Origin: an uncultured Saprospiraceae bacterium
Lineage (GTDB): Bacteria > Bacteroidota > Bacteroidia > Chitinophagales > Saprospiraceae
Direction: 5' to 3'
DNA length: 32,168 nucleotides
Assembly: GCA_938022935.1 (NCBI GenBank)
Contig: CALIHL010000198.1
Coordinates: 1-32,168, forward strand
This document shows, one piece after another, positions 25,176-32,168 of the stretch (the stretch's first letter is position 1; each line of letters starts with the position of its first letter). The translations under genes were made by a program, and so were the position numbers. Below the pieces are notes generated by a model that was not told where the DNA came from, did not search any database, and saw only the letters and a program-made list of their open reading frames with translations.

Positions 25176-26081
25176 TTATTCCTTTACTTCAATATGTATG
25201 TTATTCAGAGCGCTATCGAAATAATATAATTTTATTAAATCGAGCTTATACAGCTTTTTCGGATGGGATTTTAACTGAAGCTCCATCTTTTCTATTCTTG
25301 ACGCGAGACTACTCATTATAAGATCTCTCATGCCGATTTTCTTTACTCTCTGATAAGTCCTGATGAGTTTTGTGTTTTGTATGCTGCCCTCATAATACAG
25401 TGTTGCCAAGTTCTCAGACGCCGTTTTTTGATCCTTAAGAAAGTCGTCAGCTTCTTTCAAACCTCTATGAATGGTTGGATTGTCGATGTGGAGTATGGCA
25501 TGGCCAGACCGTGATAGTTGTTCCCCCAGTGCTAAGTCCTCATACCCGTATCCTTTTATTGATTCGTCAAAAGGATGAGCCAATGCGATCGTCCTAGTAG
25601 TGCTGAAGTTGTTGGTGTGAAAGTGTCTGGAAGGGTTTCTATTTCGCTTTTTGGCAAGGATGGCTTCTCTTTTACTGCCATAGGTCCAGTGCAAGCGTTT
25701 CTTTTGATTTTTAGGGGGCTTCTTTTCATATTTGGTTCCACCCACTATGATTTCACTTTCGTCAAATCGATCCATATAATTCTTGATAAACTTCTTGCCA
25801 GCGAGCTTTGTATCGCTATCCAAGAATAACAAACGCTCATAACGAGCCAACTTGGCTAATCGGTTTCTAATCCTTGCTCTTCCGATATTTTCAGATAGCT
25901 CGACATAGTTTACGCCCATAAGGCCATTAATAACACCATTGTCTATTCTATACTTTTGTTTTGACATATCATCTAAGCAGATGATCTCATAGTTTATCTT
26001 GGATCGCTTGCACTGATAGATTAATTCGTCTACCAGCTTTACGACCTTGTTATTATATATAGGTATAAGGATGGAGAGCAC
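25176..26081 (-). CDS. Family 2 glycosyltransferase
   Basis: A GT-A fold glycosyltransferase of 301 residues. It starts MLSILIPIYNNKV, has YEIICLDDMS (nucleotide-binding Asp pair near 37-38), the NIGRARIRNRLAK helix, the metal-binding FLDSD at 88-90, and GYGYEDLALGEQL (Glu-Asp at 181-182), the acceptor-site motif of family 2. No membrane helix is seen, so it is likely a cytoplasmic enzyme building a surface glycan or glycolipid. The sugar donor and acceptor cannot be told. It follows the cupin gene by only 5 bases and shares its promoter and terminator. Confidence 0.88.
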   Translation of the reverse strand: MLSILIPIYNNKVVKLVDELIYQCKRSKINYEIICLDDMSKQKYRIDNGVINGLMGVNYVELSENIGRARIRNRLAKLARYERLLFLDSDTKLAGKKFIKNYMDRFDESEIIVGGTKYEKKPPKNQKKRLHWTYGSKREAILAKKRNRNPSRHFHTNNFSTTRTIALAHPFDESIKGYGYEDLALGEQLSRSGHAILHIDNPTIHRGLKEADDFLKDQKTASENLATLYYEGSIQNTKLIRTYQRVKKIGMRDLIMSSLASRIEKMELQLKSHPKKLYKLDLIKLYYFDSALNNIHIEVKE

Positions 26082-26086
26082 TGGCC

Positions 26087-26446
26087 TTAGATCTTTTGAT
26101 ATTCAGTGACTGTTTTCTCATCAACTACTTCACCTGTATGTTTTGTTGATCCAGGTTCGAAGAGCATGATCCAGCATTCTTCCTGTGCTACGGGTTTATG
26201 TTCTACGCCTCTGGGGATGATGAGCATATCACCTTGTTTAAGCCTCTTAACTCCATCCTCAAAATGTATGTCTAAGGATCCTTTGATGATATAGAAGAGT
26301 TCGTCTTCCTCCTTATGGTTATGCCATAAGAACTCACCTTGGACTTTAGCGATTTTGACATCTTGACCATTTAAAGACCCAATCACCCGAGGGTGCCAGT
26401 GATCTTGAAACAAGTCAAACTTCTCTGCAACATTTACAACTTTCAT
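26087..26446 (-). CDS. Small single-domain cupin
   Basis: About 119 residues forming one cupin barrel. The first motif is LWHNHKEEDELFYIIKG, with metal ligands His, His and Glu; the second is GDMLIIPRGVEHKPVA, with the last His. Cupins of this size resemble the C-terminal part of mannose-6-phosphate isomerases and often bind a sugar or act as small isomerases or sensors. The exact role is not clear. ATG at 26446 (MKVVNVAEKF) is chosen over a TTG at 26491 because the promoter box is just beyond 26499. It leads a two-gene operon with the glycosyltransferase, hinting at a sugar-related role. Confidence 0.82.
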   Translation of the reverse strand: MKVVNVAEKFDLFQDHWHPRVIGSLNGQDVKIAKVQGEFLWHNHKEEDELFYIIKGSLDIHFEDGVKRLKQGDMLIIPRGVEHKPVAQEECWIMLFEPGSTKHTGEVVDEKTVTEYQKI

Positions 26447-26498
26447 GTGGCCTGATTGTATGAGCTTTAAGCTAAGTATGGTTGATGACAATTGCAGT

Positions 26499-26506
26499 CA
26501 AACTTA
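26499..26506 (-). promoter_or_regulatory. -7 promoter box for the cupin operon
   Basis: TAAGTTTG on the minus strand fits TAnnTTTG exactly, 52 bases before the ATG at 26446. The expected RNA start is near 26492. Confidence 0.5.
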
Positions 26507-26543
26507 TATCATATTTCTGGAGGCTTGATGGAGAGGGCGACTA

Positions 26544-26580
26544 ATTATCTTTATTATCTGTCATAACCGATAATAATTAG
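26544..26580. repeat. ATTATCT repeats and dyad between cupin and corA
   Basis: ATTATCT occurs twice in tandem (26544-26550 and 26553-26559), and GATAATAATTAG (26569-26580) reads as its inverse, making TTATTATC/GATAATAA arms around 10 bases. It lies between the divergent cupin and corA promoters, just upstream of the corA box, a sensible place for an operator. Confidence 0.4.
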
Positions 26581-26601
26581 GCTCAACCCTGGCTTATTGA
26601 C

Positions 26602-26609
26602 TACTTTTG
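26602..26609 (+). promoter_or_regulatory. -7 promoter box for corA
   Basis: TACTTTTG matches TAnnTTTG exactly, 43 bases before the TTG at 26652. Right after it, TGACTTTTGTCA (26613-26624) is a small palindrome at the expected RNA start. Confidence 0.5.
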
Positions 26610-26651
26610 GACTGACTTTTGTCACTGTTATACCTAAAGCGAGAGAGAGTT

Positions 26652-27596
26652 TTGATCAGCTATTTTGAGAAATATGATGGAGTGCTTAAAGAGTCTTCTG
26701 CTGATAAGGCTCCTTGGGTTCATGTTACCGCTCCATTGGATCATTCTGAGCTCGAGTATCTCGCTGAGCAAGAAGACATTCCATTAGACTTTCTTACCGA
26801 TTCTCTTGATATAGATGAACGCTCTCGATATGAGCGAGAAGATGACATACGCTTGATTGTTATCAACGCACCTGTTATCAATACAGATGAAAAGGAAAGT
26901 GACGCACTATATATCACTGCTCCGATTGGTATTATATTAAAGAAGGGTAGGGTGATCACCATTACGGCTTCTGGTAAACCAGTTGAGGAGTTATTCTTAA
27001 AGAAGAAGTTTCGTTCATGTAGTCTAACTGATCATCGACACTTTGTGCTGTTGATCTTCGAGAAGATCGTCTGGCAGTATCTTGATGTTCTTAAGAAGTT
27101 AAACCTTAAGAGAAATCTAATCGAACGTGAGTTATATAATTCAAGTCGTAATAAGGAGTTACAACAGTTGCTTCGGATAGAAAAGTCACTGGTCTATATG
27201 CTTAACTCATTAAGTGATAATGATCTGCTTAAGCAAAAGATGAAGCGGACAGATTTTCTCAATATTAGGGAGCTTGAAGATCATCAAGATCTATTTGAGG
27301 ACATAATTATTGACAATAGTCAGGCACTTGAGATGGCAAATGTCCACACAAATCTACTCAATGGGACCATGGAAGCATATGCTTCTATCATCTCTAATAA
27401 CCTTAATATAGTTATCCACAGACTTACTACCATCACAATCGTGTTGATGGTACCTACAATAGTCTTCAGTTTTTACGGAATGAACCTCGATTTACCCCTC
27501 GAAAACTACAGTTGGACTCCATATCTGATGATTCTGATTTCTTTGGTTATAGTTGTTGCGTTAATTGCCATATTTCGCAGATCTAACAAAGTATAA
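26652..27596 (+). CDS. corA: CorA-family Mg2+/divalent cation transporter
   Basis: A pentameric channel-like transporter. It has a soluble N-terminal domain (SLDIDERSRYEREDDIRLIVIN is typical), a long helical stalk (about 130-260), then two membrane helices at the C-terminus: TITIVLMVPTIVFSFYGMN, with the selectivity signature YGMN, and WTPYLMILISLVIVVALIAIF, ending in a basic RRSNK. About 314 residues, normal for the family. TTG at 26652 is chosen since family members begin MIxYF; TTG at 26619 would add 11 residues. Mg2+ is the usual substrate, but CorA relatives may also move Co2+ or Zn2+. The ATTATCT repeats upstream may be a metal-responsive site, which is inference. Confidence 0.9.
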   Translation: MISYFEKYDGVLKESSADKAPWVHVTAPLDHSELEYLAEQEDIPLDFLTDSLDIDERSRYEREDDIRLIVINAPVINTDEKESDALYITAPIGIILKKGRVITITASGKPVEELFLKKKFRSCSLTDHRHFVLLIFEKIVWQYLDVLKKLNLKRNLIERELYNSSRNKELQQLLRIEKSLVYMLNSLSDNDLLKQKMKRTDFLNIRELEDHQDLFEDIIIDNSQALEMANVHTNLLNGTMEAYASIISNNLNIVIHRLTTITIVLMVPTIVFSFYGMNLDLPLENYSWTPYLMILISLVIVVALIAIFRRSNKV

Positions 27597-27636
27597 GAAT
27601 TTATATTACTATTCTGAATAATGCATTAAACCCTTG

Positions 27637-27740
27637 TTATCAACGTTTTGTGGGACTTATTAACATTTCTCAAAATCGGTAGATTTCATATGTTGTTGAT
27701 TTATAATGTGTTATCAATCTTATTAACATCATGTTAATAA
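27637..27740. promoter_or_regulatory. TTATnAA repeats and 21-base palindrome upstream of nrdB
   Basis: The 345 bases from 27597 to 27941 hold no gene. Within them TTATTAACAT occurs at 27657-27666 and 27720-27729 and inverted at 27731-27740. The last two make a perfect palindrome around C27730. Related TTATCAACG (27637) and TTATCAATC (27711) lie between. This looks like a multi-site operator for the nrdB-nrdA operon. The repressor is unknown. Confidence 0.55.
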
Positions 27741-27801
27741 CTCCTGCATAGCAAACCCTACGTATTAGTCTTTTTTTGCATTTATTTGTTCCACGATTAC
27801 G

Positions 27802-27904
27802 AGATAATACAGCGAACCGGGATTATCTATCACTGTAACCCTCCAAATCGTAAATAATAGACCATATTTTATTTTACCTGAGAGGCATTTGGTGCGCCCA
27901 AGTG
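27802..27904 (+). promoter_or_regulatory. nrdB leader: AGATAAT/ATTATCT dyad and hairpin
   Basis: AGATAAT (27802-27808) and ATTATCT (27822-27828) are inverted 13 bases apart and share the ATTATCT word with the corA upstream region. A hairpin CATTTGG (27886-27892) with CCAAGTG (27898-27904), one G-U pair, lies 37 bases before the nrdB start, in the likely 5' leader. No known riboswitch is recognised and no exact TAnnTTTG box is found. Confidence 0.35.
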
Positions 27905-27941
27905 GCGACATTTTTGTCTTCATTCTAAACTGAACATAACT

Positions 27942-28919
27942 ATGACCCAGAGTGTCGAACCTATCTTAAAAGAAAACCCAAACAGATTTGTTCTATTTCC
28001 AATAGAACATGATGATATATGGTCATTCTATAAGAAATCAGAGGCAAGCTTCTGGACGGCAGAAGAGATTGATCTTCACCAAGATATTAGTGACTGGGAA
28101 AATAAGTTGAATGATAATGAACGTCACTTCATAAAGCATGTGCTCGCATTCTTCGCTGCAAGTGATGGTATCGTCAATGAGAACCTTGCGGAAAACATGG
28201 TGAGTGAGGTACAGTACACTGAGGCTAAGTTCTTTTATGGTTTTCAGATCATGATGGAGAACATTCATTCTGAGACTTACTCTTTGTTGATTGATACATA
28301 TATAAAGGATAACAAAGAGAAGAACTATCTCTTCAACGCGATCGAAACCTTGGATTGTGTAAAGAAGAAAGCTGAGTGGGCGTTTAGATGGATAGATAAT
28401 GGATCATTTGCCGAAAGGCTGATTGCTTTTGCAGCTGTAGAAGGAATCTTCTTTAGTGGTTCGTTCTGTTCTATCTTCTGGTTGAAGAAAAGAGGATTGA
28501 TGCCGGGCCTTTCATTCTCTAACGAGTTGATCTCAAGAGATGAAGGTATGCACTGTGATTTTGCATGTTTGCTATATAACCAACACATCGAGAACAAACT
28601 TCCTAAGGAAGATATCTTAGAGATGATCTCGAGCGCAGTTGAGATAGAGAAGGAGTTTGTATCTGATGCTATCCCTGTCAACTTAATTGGGATGAACGCA
28701 GAACTCATGTGCCAATACATCGAGTTTGTAGCAGACAGACTCTTGAGTGCACTGGGCAATGATAGAGTATATAATGTAGAGAATCCTTTCCCATGGATGG
28801 AGCTGATATCACTACAAGGAAAGACTAACTTCTTTGAGAAGAGAGTAGGAGATTACCAGAAAGCAGGAGTGATGGCTGATAAAGAGAAGCAAGTCTTCTC
28901 AGTAGACGAAGACTTCTAA
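27942..28919 (+). CDS. nrdB: Class I ribonucleotide reductase, beta subunit
   Basis: The small subunit that makes and stores the tyrosyl radical for ribonucleotide reduction. It has 325 residues and is strikingly like animal R2: [36 protein letters not shown] with iron ligand Asp75, [25 protein letters not shown] with radical Tyr99 and ligands Glu106 and His109, [12 protein letters not shown] with Glu167, and [14 protein letters not shown] with Glu201 and His204. The C-terminal FSVDEDF should bind NrdA. The eukaryote-like subclass is known in Bacteroidota. nrdA follows after 57 bases, so one operon is likely, controlled from the repeat-rich region upstream. Confidence 0.97.
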   Translation: MTQSVEPILKENPNRFVLFPIEHDDIWSFYKKSEASFWTAEEIDLHQDISDWENKLNDNERHFIKHVLAFFAASDGIVNENLAENMVSEVQYTEAKFFYGFQIMMENIHSETYSLLIDTYIKDNKEKNYLFNAIETLDCVKKKAEWAFRWIDNGSFAERLIAFAAVEGIFFSGSFCSIFWLKKRGLMPGLSFSNELISRDEGMHCDFACLLYNQHIENKLPKEDILEMISSAVEIEKEFVSDAIPVNLIGMNAELMCQYIEFVADRLLSALGNDRVYNVENPFPWMELISLQGKTNFFEKRVGDYQKAGVMADKEKQVFSVDEDF

Positions 28920-28976
28920 AGAAAGAATTAAGACAAGAATTAACGATACCGAAATACTATAAATACCAGAAAGAAT

Positions 28977-31349
28977 ATGCAGGTTGTAAAGAGAAGTGGA
29001 AAGACAGAATCAGTCAGTTTTGACAAGATTACTGCACGGGTGAAAAAGCTATGTTATGGCCTTGACCCCAACCATCTTGATTCTATTGAGATTTCAAAAA
29101 AAGTAATCCAAGGACTTTATGATGGTGTGTCGACCACAGAACTTGACAATTTAGCGGCAGAGACATCTGCATCGATGGCTGCATATCATCCTGACTATGC
29201 TATCCTTGCAGCAAGAATCGCAGTATCAAATCTGCATAAGAATACAGACAAGTCCTTCTCTTCAACAATGGAGGCTCTATTCAACTATATAGATCCTAAG
29301 ACAGGTGCAAAAGCAGGACTGATCGGAGACTCAACGATCAAGATCATAAAAGAGAATAAGGATAAGCTGAACTCAGCTATCATATATGATAGAGATTATG
29401 ACTTTGACTACTTCGGCTTTAAGACGTTAGAGCGTTCTTACCTCCTACGTATGGACGGTAAAGTAGTGGAGCGTCCTCAACACATGCTCATGAGAGCCGC
29501 GGTTGGGATTCATGCTGAAGACATAGATGCAGCTATTGAGACTTATAACTTGATGTCTGAGAAGTGGTTTATCCACGCTACACCGACATTGTTTAATGCA
29601 GGTACACCGAAGCCTCAGTTGAGTTCTTGCTTCTTATTGACAATGACAGAAGATAGTATCTCTGGGATATTTGAAACACTCTCGCGCTGTGCAAAAATAA
29701 GTCAATCTGCTGGAGGTATCGGCTTGAGCTTACACAACATAAGAGCAAAAGGAAGCTATATAAAAGGTACGGGAGGAACATCTAACGGTATCGTACCTAT
29801 GTTGAAGGTCTTTAATGATACTGCGAGATATGTAGATCAAGGAGGAGGAAAAAGAAAGGGAGCTTTTGCGATGTACCTCGAACCATGGCATGCAGATATC
29901 TTTGACTTTTTAGAGTTGAAGAAGAACCATGGTAAGGAAGAGATGAGAGCGCGTGATTTGTTTTATGCTATGTGGATCTCTGATCTCTTTATGAAGAGAG
30001 TGAAAGCTGACGAAGAGTGGTCATTATTCTGTCCAAGCGAGTGTCCAGGATTGGATGAAGCATACGGTGAGAAGTTTGAGCAACTTTATACTTCGTATGA
30101 GAAGGAAGGTAGAGCGATGAAGACCATCAAAGCTCAAGACCTATGGTTCGCTATTTTAGAATCACAAATAGAAACAGGAACACCTTATATCCTTTATAAA
30201 GACGCTTGTAACGAGAAATCTAACCAAAAGAACCTAGGTACCATCAAGTCAAGTAACCTCTGTACAGAGATTTTAGAGTATACATCTCCAGACGAAGTAG
30301 CAGTGTGTAACTTGGCGTCTATATCCCTTCCTAAGTTTGTTAAGAATGGAGTCTTTGACTTTGAGGAGCTGCACAGAGTGACACGTGTTATCACACGTAA
30401 CTTGAACAAGATCATAGATATAAACTACTATCCTGTTAAGGAAGCTGAAAACTCTAACTTTAGACACAGACCAATAGGTATCGGTGTACAAGGGTTGGCA
30501 GATGCTTTCATATTGGTAAGAGAACCATTTGATAGCCCAGGGGCGAAGCAGTTAAACAAGGACATCTTTGAGACGATCTATCATGCATCAGTCTTGGAGT
30601 CAAATCTGTTAGCGCAGAAAGACGGTTCTTATGAGACTTTCAAAGGGTCACCAGCGAGTAAAGGCATCTTACAGTTTGACATGTGGAATGTTAAACCATC
30701 AGACAGATACGATTGGGCTGGATTAAAGAAAGAAATCAAGAAGACGGGTATGCGTAACAGCTTGTTGCTCGCACCTATGCCCACAGCTTCAACATCACAG
30801 ATACTTGGTAACAACGAGTGTATAGAGCCATATACATCTAACCTTTATTCAAGAAGAACACTTAGTGGTGAGTACATCATTGTTAACAAGCACCTTCTGA
30901 AAGACCTTATCGAAAGAGGTCTTTGGAATGAAGACATGAAAGAAAGACTTATGATGTCTAATGGGTCAGTACAAGACTTTACAGATATCCCTCAAGATCT
31001 TAAAGATCTATATAAGACCGTATGGGAGATCAGCCAGAAAGTCATAATAGACCTTTCAGCAGATAGAGGAGCTTATGTTTGTCAGAGTCAAAGCTTGAAT
31101 CTCTTCGTTGAGAATCCAAATTTTGGTAAGTTAACTTCGATGCACTTCTATGCATGGCAGAAAGGTCTCAAGACAGGCATGTACTACTTAAGGTCTAAAG
31201 CAGCGGTGGATCCTATCAAGTTTACGATCAGTGCTAAGAACCAGAAGACAAGTGTTAAGTCAGCAGAGCCAAGTACAACAGAAATTCAAGAGATGGCAGA
31301 AGGCGAAGTTTGCACAATGGAGGATGGATGCCTTATGTGTGGTAGCTAA
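28977..31349 (+). CDS. nrdA: Class I ribonucleotide reductase, alpha subunit
   Basis: The catalytic subunit reducing ribonucleoside diphosphates to deoxy forms. It has 790 residues. An ATP cone lies at about 1-90 ([17 protein letters not shown]), the activity switch for dATP inhibition. Active-site residues fall at the same numbers as I recall for human RRM1: Cys218 (SSCFLLTM), Asn427, Cys429 and Glu431 (SNLCTEI) and Cys444 (VAVCNLAS). The specificity loop region [21 protein letters not shown] and the barrel motif [15 protein letters not shown] are present. The C-terminal shuttle pair is CLMCGS (Cys785 and Cys788). ATG at 28977 is the natural start. Transcription may end at the hairpin at 31382. 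Confidence 0.97.
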   Translation: MQVVKRSGKTESVSFDKITARVKKLCYGLDPNHLDSIEISKKVIQGLYDGVSTTELDNLAAETSASMAAYHPDYAILAARIAVSNLHKNTDKSFSSTMEALFNYIDPKTGAKAGLIGDSTIKIIKENKDKLNSAIIYDRDYDFDYFGFKTLERSYLLRMDGKVVERPQHMLMRAAVGIHAEDIDAAIETYNLMSEKWFIHATPTLFNAGTPKPQLSSCFLLTMTEDSISGIFETLSRCAKISQSAGGIGLSLHNIRAKGSYIKGTGGTSNGIVPMLKVFNDTARYVDQGGGKRKGAFAMYLEPWHADIFDFLELKKNHGKEEMRARDLFYAMWISDLFMKRVKADEEWSLFCPSECPGLDEAYGEKFEQLYTSYEKEGRAMKTIKAQDLWFAILESQIETGTPYILYKDACNEKSNQKNLGTIKSSNLCTEILEYTSPDEVAVCNLASISLPKFVKNGVFDFEELHRVTRVITRNLNKIIDINYYPVKEAENSNFRHRPIGIGVQGLADAFILVREPFDSPGAKQLNKDIFETIYHASVLESNLLAQKDGSYETFKGSPASKGILQFDMWNVKPSDRYDWAGLKKEIKKTGMRNSLLLAPMPTASTSQILGNNECIEPYTSNLYSRRTLSGEYIIVNKHLLKDLIERGLWNEDMKERLMMSNGSVQDFTDIPQDLKDLYKTVWEISQKVIIDLSADRGAYVCQSQSLNLFVENPNFGKLTSMHFYAWQKGLKTGMYYLRSKAAVDPIKFTISAKNQKTSVKSAEPSTTEIQEMAEGEVCTMEDGCLMCGS

Positions 31350-31378
31350 GAAATTGAGTTAAATCTCTATTTAATATA

Positions 31379-32080
31379 TCAGAAAGAGGCGGTTAGAATA
31401 AGTTCTACCGCCTCTTTCACTTTTGTACCTGCTGGTCCCTTAAATATCTTTAGCCTATCTTCTTGTCTACTCAGTTCATAATTAAGCTGTGGATTGGGAT
31501 CTACATAGTAGATCTTAGCTTGATTAGGTGCGTACGCCGTCAGACTAGCAGCAGGGTATACCTGCATTGAAGTACCGATGATAAGGATGTGATCCGCATC
31601 TACCATATGTCCGATGGCTTCTTCGAGTTTAGGTACTCCTTCTCCAAACCACACTATATGTGGTCTTAGCTGGCTGCCTAAAGTACACAGATCACCTTCA
31701 TTCAGATCGTCCTCCCACTCAAGCACTATCGAAGGATCTCGTTGACTTCTTACTTTGGTTAGTTCTCCATGCAGATGGATGATATGTTTGCTTCCTGCTT
31801 TCTCATGGAGGTTATCTACGTTTTGTGTGATGATGACAGTGTCAAGCTGATCTTCTAACTTTAATAGCGCTCTATGTCCATCATTTGGCTTTACAGATCT
31901 TAACTGTGCTCTTCGCTGGTTATAAAACTCTAAGACTAAAGCTCGATTGCGTGCCCATCCTTCTGGTGTGGCGACCTCTTGGACATCGTGCCCTTCCCAG
32001 AGACCATCGGCATCGCGAAAGGTCTTAATCCCACTTTCAGCACTGATGCCAGCACCAGTTAGTACACAAACTTTCTTCAT
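31379..32080 (-). CDS. cobB: SIR2-family NAD-dependent protein deacylase (SIRT5-like)
   Basis: A 233-residue class III sirtuin that removes acyl groups, probably succinyl or similar acidic ones as well as acetyl, from lysines using NAD+. Motifs: LTGAGISAESGIKTFR (NAD-binding), Tyr53 and Arg56 in EFYNQRR (the Y-x-x-R pair recognising acidic acyl groups), TQNVDNLHEKAG, catalytic His104 in HLHGEL, RPHIVWFGEGVP and LIIGTSMQVYPAASL. The zinc ribbon looks lost: where E. coli CobB has four Cys, only one Cys (GDLCTLG) remains here. ATG at 32080 is preceded by an exact promoter box. It converges with nrdA, sharing a hairpin. Confidence 0.93.
   Translation of the reverse strand: MKKVCVLTGAGISAESGIKTFRDADGLWEGHDVQEVATPEGWARNRALVLEFYNQRRAQLRSVKPNDGHRALLKLEDQLDTVIITQNVDNLHEKAGSKHIIHLHGELTKVRSQRDPSIVLEWEDDLNEGDLCTLGSQLRPHIVWFGEGVPKLEEAIGHMVDADHILIIGTSMQVYPAASLTAYAPNQAKIYYVDPNPQLNYELSRQEDRLKIFKGPAGTKVKEAVELILTASF
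31382..31418. terminator. Hairpin after nrdA, inside the sirtuin coding end
   Basis: A perfect 12-base stem, GAAAGAGGCGGT (31382-31393) with ACCGCCTCTTTC (31407-31418), continues inward with AGAA/TTCT. It follows the nrdA stop by 32 bases and also encodes the last residues of the opposite sirtuin gene. On the plus strand only a broken T-run (ACTTTTG) follows. Confidence 0.6.
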
Positions 32081-32117
32081 CTCGTAGTATCTTTAAGGCA
32101 AGATCTATATTAGTTAT

Positions 32118-32125
32118 CAAATTTA
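32118..32125 (-). promoter_or_regulatory. -7 promoter box for the sirtuin
   Basis: TAAATTTG on the minus strand fits TAnnTTTG exactly, 37 bases before the ATG at 32080. Nothing else is recognised between 32081 and the window end. Confidence 0.5.
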
Positions 32126-32168
32126 GCGGTTCCAGTGTCATCTCATGATGATTTTGAACCCAAAGATC

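Noticed and set aside
27597..27760. Possible replication origin from clustered TTAT-rich words
   Set aside because: No word matches TTATCCACA exactly, there is no dnaA/dnaN/gidA context, and the position before nrdB is better explained as an operator.
27780..27941. Cobalamin or other riboswitch in the nrdB leader
   Set aside because: No B12-box or other recognisable riboswitch core. Only a single 7-bp hairpin is visible, and the enzyme is B12-independent class I.

Overview
The window is a stretch of chromosome from a Bacteroidota bacterium, most likely of the Saprospiria/Saprospiraceae type. The evidence is: at least eight gene starts preceded by an exact TAnnTTTG box (the -7 element known from Bacteroides and Flavobacterium), few purine-rich ribosome binding sites, several GTG/TTG starts, a DUF6155 protein, a LuxE-like acyl-protein synthetase, an IPTL-CTERM protein, and a eukaryote-like class I ribonucleotide reductase. 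Base composition looks uniform. I saw no tRNA, rRNA, CRISPR array, insertion sequence or phage gene, so most of the window is core chromosome.

Layout. 1-4.1 kb: hemF, a small lipoprotein on the opposite strand whose ends overlap both neighbours, a LuxE-like enzyme, a DUF6155 protein, the decayed remains of a phytanoyl-CoA dioxygenase gene, and a tiny two-helix membrane protein. 4.1-8.3 kb: smc, then a convergent orphan LuxR-type response regulator. 8.5-11.1 kb: a membrane-anchored DNA/RNA non-specific endonuclease followed 8 bases later by a HerA-like DUF853 ATPase, closed by a strong bidirectional terminator. 11.1-13.9 kb (minus): a TPR/membrane/class III nucleotide cyclase followed by an IPTL-CTERM surface protein. 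14.0-17.2 kb: fdhD and an FdhF/YdeP-type molybdoenzyme, overlapping by ATGA. 17.1-18.6 kb (minus): panB then coaE, two steps on the route to coenzyme A. 18.8-20.7 kb: dnaK. 20.8-21.8 kb (minus): a small protein that looks like the DNA polymerase III psi subunit (HolD), then rdgB. 21.9-25.0 kb: ilvE, then a secreted dockerin-like protein translationally coupled to a patatin-like lipase. 25.2-26.5 kb (minus): a cupin and a family 2 glycosyltransferase. 26.6-27.6 kb: a CorA-type transporter. 27.9-31.3 kb: nrdB and nrdA. 31.4-32.1 kb (minus): a SIRT5-like sirtuin.

How the genes relate. Several neighbours share a theme. panB and coaE both serve CoA synthesis, and ilvE nearby handles the keto acid that PanB consumes. 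rdgB (sanitises the nucleotide pool), nrdAB (makes dNTPs), smc and the HolD-like protein all touch DNA replication, although they are not one operon. fdhD supplies the sulfur that its coupled molybdoenzyme needs.

Most promising leads. (1) The nrdB leader carries a perfect 21-base palindrome plus repeated TTATnAA half-sites. (2) The small protein upstream of rdgB may be an unannotated HolD homologue. (3) smc and the divergent membrane-protein gene each have a TAnnTTTG box exactly four bases before ATG, which predicts leaderless mRNAs. (4) A phytanoyl-CoA dioxygenase pseudogene has stop codons at positions that look like former Gln/Gln/Trp codons. No clearly new multi-gene system is evident. 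All assignments come from reading the sequence and remembered family motifs; no database search was run.
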